This document shows positions 9,103-16,876 of a DNA stretch of 28,343 bases, one piece after another. Source of the stretch: JBCCIM01 sp045106435 (GTDB lineage Bacteria; Bacteroidota; Rhodothermia; Rhodothermales; JAHQVL01); assembly GCA_045106435.1 (NCBI GenBank), contig JBGCEN010000330.1, forward strand, positions 1-28,343, read 5' to 3'. Position numbers and translations under genes: made by a program. Position 1 is the stretch's first letter. Each line of letters opens with the position of its first letter. The notes below the pieces were generated by a model. That model ran no database searches and was not told the DNA's origin. It saw nothing but the letters and a program-made list of their open reading frames with translations.

Positions 9103-10150
9103 TAAGATGAATCAATAGATCAATAGAAAAAACAGTGTCATTGGGATGAACCTGTAAGGTATATTGGTCGCCGTAAATTAAATCAAGCTGTCTTTTGACG
9201 TTTTTCAATCCAATGCCTTGCTCGTTTGTCTCCGCTTCATGGTCCCGACTGTTTGTCACCTGAAAATGGAGCCGGCTGTTGGATTCCTGCAGATGGATAG
9301 CAACAAAGGGATCCATCCTTGTTTCACTCACACCGTGCTTGAAGGCATTTTCTACAAAAGGGAGCAATATCAAGGGCGGAATTTCTAGTGGCAAACGGTC
9401 GGGGTCGTTTGCTAGATGGATCTCGAAGTCGATGCGAAGGCGCTCATCGTATCGCAGTTTTTCCAATGCAAGATAATCACGAATTACCTTAATCTCGTTT
9501 GCAACAGGAATGGTGGTGCCATCACACTCATGCAGGATATAGCGTACAATATTCGACAGTTTGAGGATGGAAGAAGCAGCGCTTGGGTCGTTTCGCCGGA
9601 CAAGTCCATACAAGTTGTTCAGTGTATTGAAAAGGAAATGCGCGTTGGTCTGGGCTTTCAGGAAACTGAGTTCAGAGATTCTTTTCTCATTTTGTAATGC
9701 GGCTTCCTTTTCCCGAAAGATGATGCTGCCTTTAAGCAGCTTTATTGTAGAAGCAAGGCCAAGCGCCGGCAGCAAATCTGTCACAGTATAAATGAATCGC
9801 TCAAAAGCATACACGTTGAATGCAGGTGTTTCATTGTATAGTAGCTGGGATACAGGCGCGACCATCGATCGATATCCTATCAAGCAGATACAGAGCGTAA
9901 ACACAAAATAGCCGGCTGTTTTGGCGTATTGTTTTTGGCTGAAAAAACGAGGGATAAGGAAATAGAACAGCACATAAAAAGGAATGGCCTTCCAGGGTAA
10001 AATGGAAAGCTCACTGAAAAAAAAGCGCATGACCCTATGCCAGAATGGGTAGGCGAGATCCGACGGGCCGGCAAAAAGCATGTCCCTGATGACATATAGC
10101 GTCACGAAGGAAAACCAAAAAAGAATATGTCGAATGATGCGCTGAGACAT
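9086..10150 (-). CDS. Membrane sensor histidine kinase, LytS/His_kinase type
   Basis: 354 residues. Four N-terminal membrane helices (about 7-24, 52-68, 78-97, 118-137) with little extracytoplasmic material, then a linker helix, the His_kinase domain with H171 in QTNAHFLFNTLNNLYGL, and an HATPase with N-box VENAFKHG (267-274) and G-box GIGLKNVKRQL (312-322). The usual Pro before the phospho-His (NPHFLFN) is Ala here. The architecture is the short form common in Bacteroidota, unlike the neighbouring kinase with its large sensory module. It is followed by an overlapping LytTR regulator and is transcribed away from the FG-GAP gene, with a 263-bp shared upstream region. Signal unknown. Confidence 0.95.
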   Translation of the reverse strand: MSQRIIRHILFWFSFVTLYVIRDMLFAGPSDLAYPFWHRVMRFFFSELSILPWKAIPFYVLFYFLIPRFFSQKQYAKTAGYFVFTLCICLIGYRSMVAPVSQLLYNETPAFNVYAFERFIYTVTDLLPALGLASTIKLLKGSIIFREKEAALQNEKRISELSFLKAQTNAHFLFNTLNNLYGLVRRNDPSAASSILKLSNIVRYILHECDGTTIPVANEIKVIRDYLALEKLRYDERLRIDFEIHLANDPDRLPLEIPPLILLPFVENAFKHGVSETRMDPFVAIHLQESNSRLHFQVTNSRDHEAETNEQGIGLKNVKRQLDLIYGDQYTLQVHPNDTVFSIDLLIHLNGKHG

Positions 10151-10400
10151 ATCACAAAGATCCGAAAAATGCCGGTGTATTCCTTAGAAAAGATCCGTTC
10201 GACCGGCAAATACCCCCCAACGACTACCTGCTGCTAATAAAGGTCGTAAAACACCTCATTGTAGTCCTTTGGCCCCCCTTTCGAGTCCTTCCTATCATTT
10301 CGGAAAATACAGGCCGGGCGTTTGATATGTTGGCGAAAACAGCACGCAAGCAGGTGTTAAGGCTTGTGTTGAAAACTATTGTAGAAAACCAGGCGCAAAC

Positions 10401-10407
10401 AAGGAGG
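10401..10407 (+). promoter_or_regulatory. Strong Shine-Dalgarno AAGGAGG
   Basis: AAGGAGG lies six bases before the ATG at 10414. It is an unusually good ribosome site for this window and settles the start of the FG-GAP protein; the frame itself opens 29 codons upstream at 10327 but without such a site. Confidence 0.75.
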
Positions 10408-10413
10408 CATGTC

Positions 10414-12213
10414 ATGCAGCACCCCATTGGGAAACGGATTAAATGTGTATTCCTTTCACTCATATTTCTAAGTATCGCGCTTAATGGGCGGGCCCAAACT
10501 TTCAAGCTTGCCTCCGGGCCGGTAACGAATACAGTTTCAGACAGCCGCAGTGTAAACTTTCTGGATCTCAACAATGATGGATGGGAAGACCTGTATATCT
10601 CCAATGGACCCGAGAATGGGCAGGCGGATCTGTTATACATCAATGACGGCACGGGGCAATTTACTCAGGTCACAAACATGGCGATTATAAGTGCGAGCAA
10701 CCCGTCTGACGGCGCCAGTTTTGCAGATTACAACAACGATGGTCACATCGACGGGGTTGTATCAAGCTGGTATGGGGCAGAAGATTTGTTATATCTGAAC
10801 GATGGCGCCGGTAACCTGAACTATAACGGCAACGCTGGTCTGGTGGGTGGTTCTTTTGCCGAGACCGCTGCTTTTGGCGATTACGATAATGATGGCTGGC
10901 TGGATCTCTACGTCACAAACAGTGGCACAAGCAAGAATAACTTCCTCTATCGAAATTTACAAAACGGCAAATTTGAGCGAATCACAAATCACGTACTTGT
11001 GAATGATGCCGACCTGAGCCGCGGCGTCAATTGGGGTGATTTCAACAATGACGGCATAACGGACGTGTTTGTCGCCAATGAAAGCAATAGCCCGAATCAC
11101 ATTTTCTGGGGCCGTGGCGGTGGCACCTTTGAGAAGCTCACCCAGGGCGACATCGTGTCTGCCAACAAAAGCACAATGACGGGCTCCTGGGGAGATATCG
11201 ACAATGATGGGGACCTGGATCTGTTTGCCGGCAACTCGAATTTCTTCCGCCCGCTGAACAATCAGCTCTATCGGAATTTAGGCGGCAGTTTCGAGGAAAT
11301 AACAGATGACCCGACTGTGTTAGGACTCAATTGCACGTTCGGATCTGCTTTTGGTGATTACGATAACGACGGTGATCTGGACCTTGTGGTTAGCAATGGA
11401 TTTTGTAATACGAACCTGCCTAACGAACTATACGAAAATCAGGGAGATGGCACGTTCGTGAATGTATCGGACGAATTTGAAAGCAACGAGGCCATATGCT
11501 CATTCGGCGTTGCCTGGGGAGACGTAAACAACGATGGCTTTCTGGATGTCGCCTTTGCGAATTGCAAGAACAGTTCATCAGGCTCCGAGCAAGCGAATAC
11601 CCTGATGCTCAACGAGGGCAACGACAACAGTTGGCTTGCCGTCAAGTTGACGGGTGTTGCAACCAATCGTGATGGGGTTGGGGCTCGCGTGGAGGTGAAG
11701 GCTACAATCAATGGGCAAGCCGTTTGGCAAATGCGAGAAGTACAATCGCAATCGGGATATGCCGGCCAAAACAGCCTGGTGGCCCACTTCGGGTTTGGAG
11801 ACGCCGCCATTGTCGACACCCTTGTGGTCCACTGGCCAGCCGGTAATCGTCAATTTCTGACAAACGTTGCCGTTTATCAGCGAATAAATATCGCTGAAGT
11901 TATCAATACCAGCACCGAAGCAATACCTGCACGAGCAGAGACCATCTCGTTAGATGTATTCCCCAATCCGGCCTCGGATACTGCAACGGTCAAGATTCAG
12001 GTGATCAATAATACACGCTCGGGCCAGCAGGAAGGCCAGTTGTTTTTATACAACATGATGGGGCAAATCGTGCTGAAACAATCTGTACAGATTAATCCCG
12101 GGATTTCAGTGATGACGTTTGATATAGGTGCCCAAAACCTTGCGGCGGGGAGTTATCGGGTAGTGTTACACGTTGGTGGAGAGCAGCAAACTAAAAACCT
12201 GATTCTTTATTGA
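10414..12213 (+). CDS. FG-GAP/VCBS repeat protein with ASPIC/UnbV domain and T9SS sorting tail
   Basis: 599 residues from the ATG with the AAGGAGG site; a signal peptide ends near IALNGRAQ. At least seven FG-GAP/VCBS blades carry calcium-binding D-x-(D/N)-N-D-G-x-x-D loops: DLNNDGWED, DYNNDGHID, DYDNDGWLD, DFNNDGITD, DIDNDGDLD, DYDNDGDLD and DVNNDGFLD. These form an integrin-like beta-propeller. Residues about 405-494 match the ASPIC/UnbV domain (GVGARVEVKATINGQ; MREVQSQSGYAGQN; LVVHWPAGN). The last ~88 residues (from SLDVFPNPASD to GSYRVVLHVGG) are a type IX secretion C-terminal sorting domain, so the protein is exported through T9SS to the cell surface or medium. Precise function is unknown; adhesion or polymer binding is inference. 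It is divergent from the kinase gene and followed by a terminator hairpin. Confidence 0.93.
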   Translation: MQHPIGKRIKCVFLSLIFLSIALNGRAQTFKLASGPVTNTVSDSRSVNFLDLNNDGWEDLYISNGPENGQADLLYINDGTGQFTQVTNMAIISASNPSDGASFADYNNDGHIDGVVSSWYGAEDLLYLNDGAGNLNYNGNAGLVGGSFAETAAFGDYDNDGWLDLYVTNSGTSKNNFLYRNLQNGKFERITNHVLVNDADLSRGVNWGDFNNDGITDVFVANESNSPNHIFWGRGGGTFEKLTQGDIVSANKSTMTGSWGDIDNDGDLDLFAGNSNFFRPLNNQLYRNLGGSFEEITDDPTVLGLNCTFGSAFGDYDNDGDLDLVVSNGFCNTNLPNELYENQGDGTFVNVSDEFESNEAICSFGVAWGDVNNDGFLDVAFANCKNSSSGSEQANTLMLNEGNDNSWLAVKLTGVATNRDGVGARVEVKATINGQAVWQMREVQSQSGYAGQNSLVAHFGFGDAAIVDTLVVHWPAGNRQFLTNVAVYQRINIAEVINTSTEAIPARAETISLDVFPNPASDTATVKIQVINNTRSGQQEGQLFLYNMMGQIVLKQSVQINPGISVMTFDIGAQNLAAGSYRVVLHVGGEQQTKNLILY

Positions 12214-12248
12214 GTCCAACAATTTTACCACGCATGGTAAGAACAAGT

Positions 12249-12284
12249 CATACAGCTTACGCTATTGCCGGCGTAAGCTGTATG
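12249..12284 (+). terminator. Hairpin terminator after FG-GAP gene
   Basis: Arms 12249-12262 and 12271-12284 are a perfect 14-bp inverted repeat (CATACAGCTTACGC) with an 8-nt loop containing GCCGGC across its edge. It lies 35 bases after the stop codon; the following CTCTTTTAATT is only a weak T-tract. Confidence 0.65.
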
Positions 12285-12351
12285 CAACATCTCTTTTAAT
12301 TGCATAGTATGGGTTTGATGTGGAATAAAGAATCAAAGCCAAACTCAGATC

Positions 12352-13380
12352 TTGCAATCGTTTAACTTTGGAGAGCCGAATACCATTCTGGTGCTGGGCT
12401 GTTTAGGTATTGTTCAGGCATTGTTTCTGACCATATACCTACTCACGTTAAAAACAGGAAACCGACAAGCCAATGTGTTGCTCGGTCTTCTCTTGCTGGG
12501 GCTAACCATCAGGATTGGGAAGGCTGTTATATACAACTACACTTATATCGGACCCTGGCCACGAAATCTGGGCATATCAGGATTCTTGCTTGCCGGGCCG
12601 TTTCTGTGGTTTTATGGGCGGACGCTTTTTGAAAAGGATAAAACCTTTCCCAAAAAGAACTATTACCACCTGATTCCCTTTGTACTGTTTGTACTGTTTA
12701 GCAAAATTATCCCCAACGATCGGGATGCCCTCTCTCTAATCCCGTACACACTCGTTCAATTACATTTCTTGTTCTATATAGGATGTGCATGGTGGTTAAT
12801 TTATGGGGGAGCCGGCAATGCACAGCACAGACTTGCACCCTGGTATCGTAACATCACTATTGGTGTAACCCTTGTATATATGTTGTATGCGGGCATTTTT
12901 ATTGGGATTATTCCTTTCTATTTACTGGGCGCGACTTCTTTCTCCTTTCTGATTTACATCTTCTCGTTTCTGTTTCTCAAGAAGCATCATTTTGTTTTGG
13001 AGAAGTATGCAAAATCCTCTGTAGGAACAGCCGAATCAAAGCAGCTTGTTCAAAAGGTTAGAGACCTGTTCGAGAAAGAGGAGACGTACCTGAGCAGCGA
13101 AGCATCATTGCAGGTAATTGCGGCTGAGCTTGATGTGAAGCCGCGCATATTATCCCAGGCAATCAACGAAAATGAACAGATGAATTTTTCTGAGTTTGTC
13201 AATCACTACAGGATTGAGCGGGCGAAGGAATTATTGATTGCGCCGGCCAGGAAGCAGGATAAAATCGCAACGATCGCCTTTGACTGCGGCTTTGGGAATG
13301 TCACGTCTTTCAACATCGAATTTAAATCAAGAGTTAAGCTCACCCCTTCGCAGTTTAGGAAGCAGTTTGCGACGGCGTAG
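12352..13380 (+). CDS. Membrane-bound AraC-family transcriptional regulator
   Basis: 342 residues. N-terminal half has about seven hydrophobic helices (roughly 11-32, 42-60, 73-90, 105-119, 133-151, 168-187, 192-209). The C-terminal ~110 residues form an AraC/XylS HTH_18 domain (SLQVIAAELDVKPRILSQAINE; MNFSEFVNHYRIERAKELL; IATIAFDCGFGNVTSFNIEFKSRVKLTPSQFRKQ). This 7TM-AraC architecture is frequent in Bacteroidota and couples a membrane signal directly to DNA binding. The start is unusual: no ATG exists between the upstream in-frame stop (12316) and residue 1, so TTG at 12352 is the best start, with no clear ribosome site. Likely regulates nearby genes such as the following dehydrogenase, but this is inference. 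Confidence 0.9.
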   Translation: MQSFNFGEPNTILVLGCLGIVQALFLTIYLLTLKTGNRQANVLLGLLLLGLTIRIGKAVIYNYTYIGPWPRNLGISGFLLAGPFLWFYGRTLFEKDKTFPKKNYYHLIPFVLFVLFSKIIPNDRDALSLIPYTLVQLHFLFYIGCAWWLIYGGAGNAQHRLAPWYRNITIGVTLVYMLYAGIFIGIIPFYLLGATSFSFLIYIFSFLFLKKHHFVLEKYAKSSVGTAESKQLVQKVRDLFEKEETYLSSEASLQVIAAELDVKPRILSQAINENEQMNFSEFVNHYRIERAKELLIAPARKQDKIATIAFDCGFGNVTSFNIEFKSRVKLTPSQFRKQFATA

Positions 13381-13386
13381 TTTTTT

Positions 13387-13408
13387 GTGGAGTGAGGTGA
13401 GAGAAGAG
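13387..13408 (+). repeat. Copy of the GTGGAG...GAGAGAAGAG repeat
   Basis: GTGGAGTGAGGTGAGAGAAG sits a few bases after the AraC stop codon and resembles the left arm region at 3543-3565 (GTGGAGAGTTGAGAGAAGAG), which also follows a stop codon. Here a clear pairing partner is missing; only a weak CTTTCTCTCC at 13441 is available. Confidence 0.35.
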
Positions 13409-13549
13409 CGGTCTTGAAAATTCAGCGTTAAAGCACAAATCTTTCTCTCCATCCGGAAATTTTATTACAAGAATCATGATTGCTAAAGACTCCCAAGCTA
13501 CAAACCACCATCTTCCAGGCGTACTGTTTTGAAAAACGACAAACCGTAA

Positions 13550-14773
13550 ATGAACGTCATGTATAAGTTAATCTGGTTACTACCTCTGCTGTTTATTGGA
13601 TGTGGGAAGGCTGAAAGACAAGCAGAGCAAATGAGGCCGGTAAAAGAGGTGGTGATGGAAAATCTCAAAAGGCCATGGAGTATGGCTTTTTTGTCTGAAA
13701 ACGAAGCGCTGGTAACCGAAAAGGACGGCCATTTGTTACGCGTAAACCTGCTCACCAATGAAAGACAGATCATCCAGGGCCTACCTGCTGATCGTGCTGA
13801 TTCGGTGACAACAACAGTTGAAGATGCCACGTCGCTTCATTATCCGTTTGGTATCGAAGAGGGGCTCACCTTAACATTCAATGAAGGGTTACTGGAGGTG
13901 GTATTGGATCCAGATTTTGTGTCAAACAAGCGCCTGTTTTTATCCTATGTTGCTGAAGAAGGAGAAGGGACAACAACAAAAGTAATAAGCGGCCGGCTTG
14001 AGGGTAATACGCTGACAGACATCAAGCCGTTGCTTGTTGCATTGCCATTCTCAGATGGCTCGTTCCATTACGGGGGTGGCATGACGTTTGGTCAAGATGG
14101 AAAGTTGTATATCACGATTGGCGAACGCCTGTTCTCAGAAGCCCGTCAGCCAGATCTTCCCATTGCGCAAGACCTGACGGATTATCGGGGCGTCATTTAC
14201 CGTCTTAATGCAGATGGCAGTATTCCTGATGACAATCCAGATTTGGGACCGGATACAGTACCCGGCGCTTACGCCTATGGTATCCGGAATGCGCAAGGGA
14301 TTGCCGTGAACCCGGTGTCCGGGCGGCTCTGGTTTACTGAGCACGGTACCAACCAGGGAGATGAACTCAACTTACTTGCCGCCGGCGCTAATTACGGATG
14401 GCCCCTTACTACAACGGGTAGATACAGAGCGCCAAACTTCGAGCCGCCGGCGCTGGAAAACGTAGAACTTACTGCTCCTGCGTGGTATTGGCATCACACC
14501 GTTGCCCCAACCGGACTCACCTTCTACACGGGCAGTGAGTTTGGTGAGTGGAAAAACGATTTGCTTGTACCAGGCTTGAGCCGGGGAAGCTTGTGGCGGT
14601 TTCGAATAGAAGACGATGAAATAAAGAGCGCCGAGGAATTGTTCATCGACCAGCGGGTCCGGACACGCAAGGTCGCACAAAGCCCAGGTGGCAAACTGTA
14701 CATACTAACAGACAGCGCCGAAGGACAAATCATCCAAATCAAAAACGCAGCTGTTAACACAAGCCAACCCTAA
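13550..14773 (+). CDS. PQQ-dependent sugar dehydrogenase-like lipoprotein (GSDH/YliI family)
   Basis: 407 residues, predicted lipoprotein: MYKLIWLLPLLFIGC with lipobox Cys18. The start may be 13550 or the ATG at 13559. The rest is a six-bladed glucose/sorbosone dehydrogenase propeller: RPWSMAFLSENEALVTEKDG (41-60), GLLEVVLDPDF (113-123), HYGGGMTFGQDGKLYITIGE (173-192) with the His at the catalytic position, YGIRNAQGIAV (243-253), WFTEHGTNQGDELN (261-274) and NYGWP. Soluble aldose dehydrogenases of this family oxidise sugars with PQQ and calcium in the periplasm. The GE after the fourth motif follows the YliI-like branch rather than the GD of sGDH. About 25 extra residues (85-110) precede the second motif compared with typical members. 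Substrate cannot be assigned. Confidence 0.9.
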   Translation: MNVMYKLIWLLPLLFIGCGKAERQAEQMRPVKEVVMENLKRPWSMAFLSENEALVTEKDGHLLRVNLLTNERQIIQGLPADRADSVTTTVEDATSLHYPFGIEEGLTLTFNEGLLEVVLDPDFVSNKRLFLSYVAEEGEGTTTKVISGRLEGNTLTDIKPLLVALPFSDGSFHYGGGMTFGQDGKLYITIGERLFSEARQPDLPIAQDLTDYRGVIYRLNADGSIPDDNPDLGPDTVPGAYAYGIRNAQGIAVNPVSGRLWFTEHGTNQGDELNLLAAGANYGWPLTTTGRYRAPNFEPPALENVELTAPAWYWHHTVAPTGLTFYTGSEFGEWKNDLLVPGLSRGSLWRFRIEDDEIKSAEELFIDQRVRTRKVAQSPGGKLYILTDSAEGQIIQIKNAAVNTSQP

Positions 14774-14819
14774 ACCTTACCTCGATTCGGGATGACAGCT
14801 TTAAAAAACTAACTCAGGT

Positions 14820-14933
14820 CGTTCCTATTGGTCATCCGGAACGTTGTGAAGGATCCATGCAATTCATCCGTCAATTGAAGTCAGGGAATGAATTCTATGG
14901 ATCCTTTGACTTCGCTGGATGACGTTGAGAACG
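14820..14933. repeat. Imperfect inverted repeat with GTCATCC ends and GGATCCAT cores
   Basis: Left arm 14820-14867 and right arm 14888-14933 pair imperfectly: ends CGTTC...GTCATCC against GGATGAC...GAACG, and inner AAGGATCCAT and AATTCAT blocks against ATGGATCCTTT and ATGAATT. It resembles the 'GTCATCC...GAAGGATC' intergenic elements common in Bacteroidota. A short GCCTT/AAGGC hairpin with T-run follows at 14934-14950 and might terminate the dehydrogenase transcript. No coding sequence is visible in the 291-bp gap. Confidence 0.6.
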
Positions 14934-14978
14934 GCCTTTTCTAAGGCTTTTAAGTACTTTTTATCCCGAATTCACGTT

Positions 14979-15003
14979 AAACCTTGAACCCGAAACCCGG
15001 AAC
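14979..15003 (+). repeat. TTGAACCC/GAAACCCGG intergenic repeat, copy
   Basis: ACCTTGAACCCGAAACCCGG is the clearest copy of a short repeat also seen (in either orientation) at about 5632-5660, 23531-23569 and 25669-25692, always between genes. Confidence 0.5.
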
Positions 15004-15060
15004 GAGCCACAGACAATGCGTCTGTGGCTCTCTCTGTCTGTGGCTCCCTTTGTCTGTGGC
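15004..15060 (-). repeat. Hairpin plus three 16-bp tandem GTCTGTGGC units
   Basis: 15004-15014 and 15020-15030 form a perfect 11-bp stem (GAGCCACAGAC) with a 5-nt loop. The right arm GTCTGTGGCTC is then repeated at 15036-15046 and 15052-15060, a 16-bp period ending just short of the stop codon at 15065. It may terminate the NTF2-like gene on the minus strand; one left arm can pair with any of three right arms. Confidence 0.6.
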
Positions 15061-15064
15061 GCGC

Positions 15065-15487
15065 CTATTCAATTCGCGTAGCTGCTTTGCTGATGATTTT
15101 CCACTCACCGGAAAGCTTCTTGAGCAAGAATAGATCGATAAATTTCAAGTCGTTTGAGGGAATCAGAATCTCAGCTTTGGCGATGGCGATGTCATTCTGC
15201 TGATCGATGCTCAGGATTTTTCCGGTTCGGCCATTGGGTTTGCCTTTATCCCCTTTGTTGAAAAAGCCGGCGTAGTCCTCAACAGGTACCAGCCAGATTT
15301 CTTCTCCTTCTTTGCTGAGAAACAGATAGGCATCATCATAAAAAGCCTCAGAAATAAGTTCGGGATTGTTCAGTGAAGTCCCATCAATATATTTTTGTAT
15401 CGCAGTTTTGATAAGGTCCTTTTCTGATTGAGCCTGTGCGCAATTTATGTGGCTGAGTAGCAGGAGGAATAGCGAGAGTGTTTTCAT
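15065..15487 (-). CDS. Putative lumazine-binding / NTF2-like exported protein
   Basis: 140 residues with an N-terminal signal (MKTLSLFLLLLSHINCAQAQ). It may be a lipoprotein through Cys16, although the lipobox is poor, so signal peptidase I cleavage after AQA is equally likely. The body matches the Lumazine_bd_2/DUF4440-like NTF2 fold: IKTAIQKYIDGTSLNNPELI, AFYDDAYLFL, GRTGKILSIDQQNDIAIAKAEI, and FIDLFLLKKLSGEWKIISKA. These small cone-shaped domains bind small ligands or act as adaptors; no catalytic residues can be assigned. It is followed at the 3' end by the GTCTGTGGC repeat and stands alone. Confidence 0.85.
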   Translation of the reverse strand: MKTLSLFLLLLSHINCAQAQSEKDLIKTAIQKYIDGTSLNNPELISEAFYDDAYLFLSKEGEEIWLVPVEDYAGFFNKGDKGKPNGRTGKILSIDQQNDIAIAKAEILIPSNDLKFIDLFLLKKLSGEWKIISKAATRIE

Positions 15488-15706
15488 TAGATTCGCGTTT
15501 TTATGTTCGGATGCTTATTTCACGGGAGTTGCTCGTCCATCGGTATGGATGGGCAGCGACGGGAAAATAGCACCAGAAGTACGCGAGATGCTTTAATAAT
15601 CATGATTCTTTGAACGAAATACCGTCCGAATCGGGTTGGGAAGACCTATTTCGGGTTTAACGTTCAATGGATTTGTGTTCGGAGACTGGTCTTGCCTTCG
15701 AGGTAC

Positions 15707-16216
15707 TTAGTTTTGAGTAATCGTTACCGTAATCCAATCGCGATCAGGCAGTGGGTCGCTAAACTCGATGCGTGCAGTAAAGCCATTGCTGGCGCTGGGC
15801 TGTTGCACAATCTGTACTGCTCCACGACCATTAATAGCAGATAGTGAAATTGTCGCGCCATCAGATTTCAAGGGGACACTTAACACATCTTCTTTGGTAG
15901 AATCGCAAGTACAAAAGGCAAGTTCATCCAATGGCCAGATAGGCCACCATTCTTCCCCATTCAAAAAAGTAGGCTGATCATCTCCCCACATACCCGGTGC
16001 CTCAAATTCCAGATGATGCCACCAAATAGATCGGCCTTGTATTCTAAGCTCACTCCGTCCATCAATCTCGGCGCGGATGGTCAGTGGAAACGTAACATCC
16101 TCAGGTGCCGGGGGGATTTCTTCCACTCCGTCTTGAGAGCACGAAGCTATCAACAAGCACAAGAGTAAAGTCAATAGGCCTTTAATAAACGAGGTTCCTC
16201 CTAGAGAAATGGTCAT
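15707..16216 (-). CDS. Hypothetical lipoprotein
   Basis: 169 residues, not recognised. An N-terminal lipoprotein signal is clear: hydrophobic IKGLLTLLLCLLIASC with lipobox LIASC at Cys26, followed by a Glu/Pro-rich linker (EEIPPAPEDV). The mature part is predicted mostly beta: FPLTIRAEIDGRSELRIQGR, a Trp-rich stretch (SIWWHHLEFEAPGMWG, EEWWPIWP), a C-T-C motif (FCTCDST) and a C-terminal strand region (FTARIEFSDPLPDRDWITVTI). It could be a small beta-sandwich surface protein. It lies 76 bp after the small membrane gene on the same strand, so the two might share a transcript. Function unknown. Confidence 0.8.
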   Translation of the reverse strand: MTISLGGTSFIKGLLTLLLCLLIASCSQDGVEEIPPAPEDVTFPLTIRAEIDGRSELRIQGRSIWWHHLEFEAPGMWGDDQPTFLNGEEWWPIWPLDELAFCTCDSTKEDVLSVPLKSDGATISLSAINGRGAVQIVQQPSASNGFTARIEFSDPLPDRDWITVTITQN

Positions 16217-16292
16217 TGTTAGCCTTTGCTTAAGTTATCGGCGGCAGAACAAGGTAGGCAAAGAACGCCGGCACAACAATAATGGTTTGACT

Positions 16293-16700
16293 TCAAATCC
16301 CGGCATAAATGAGTCCGCCGACTAAAAAGCAGAAAACCCATTGCCCGAGCACGTAAATTTGTTTGGCTTCGGTTTTAGACAATACGACAGTAAAGAGCCA
16401 CACAATGCCGCAGGCAAAAAAGTAGATACTTATCAATAGCGCTATTTCTGCTTTTGCTTCTATCATATCAGTTGTTGCCATCAAGAGAAGCAAGATACCT
16501 GAAAGTAGCAGATCAGTGCTTACCCAATGCCAGCCGGCTCTTGTTTGAATCCATGTTTCTTTGTTTTTAGGTAAGGCTGTTTGTCCAGGCTTTAAGACGC
16601 GATATTCTTTGTCGCCAATGAATGCGTGTGCAGTAAAAGCAAAGAGTGTTAATATGCCGGCAATGAGGAGGAGAATGTTCATGGTTTTATGATCTTTCAA
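16293..16700 (-). CDS. Small four-helix membrane protein, hypothetical
   Basis: 135 residues (129 if the ATG at 16682 is used, which places MNILLLIAGILTLFAFTAHA at the terminus and looks more natural). Four membrane helices: about 8-27, 58-77, 85-106 and 115-134, with a basic loop (DKEYRVLKPGQ) after helix 1. No catalytic motif is evident. The HAFIGDKEYR segment resembles small uncharacterised integral membrane proteins in Bacteroidota and Proteobacteria, but I cannot name the family with certainty. It is divergent from the glutaminase gene across a 176-bp region. Confidence 0.8.
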   Translation of the reverse strand: MKDHKTMNILLLIAGILTLFAFTAHAFIGDKEYRVLKPGQTALPKNKETWIQTRAGWHWVSTDLLLSGILLLLMATTDMIEAKAEIALLISIYFFACGIVWLFTVVLSKTEAKQIYVLGQWVFCFLVGGLIYAGI

Positions 16701-16762
16701 TGTGCTGCTTTATGTCCACAAGCCCTAAGGTATTGCACACCGACAAAAAATTTGTCATAATG

Positions 16763-16796
16763 CTTGCCGGCTTTTTCTGATTTACCGATACCTTTG
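16763..16796 (+). promoter_or_regulatory. Candidate Bacteroidota-type promoter for glutaminase
   Basis: TACCTTTG at 16789-16796 matches the Bacteroidota -7 element TAnnTTTG, with a weak CTTG at 16763-16766 about 22 bases upstream in place of TTTG. It lies about 80 bases before the glutaminase ATG. A nearby palindrome GACAAAAAATTTGTC (16742-16756) could be an operator. Weak evidence. Confidence 0.3.
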
Positions 16797-16876
16797 ATCA
16801 AAGCCCATCATGTTGTGCACATTGGTGTGATTCTGTTCTTAATAAGATATCGCGCATCGATCAAACTGAATATTGA

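Noticed and set aside
10224..10652. 142-codon frame antisense to the FG-GAP gene
   Set aside because: Lies across the FG-GAP gene's start on the other strand; no domain or signal; FG-GAP frame has clear family motifs and an AAGGAGG site.
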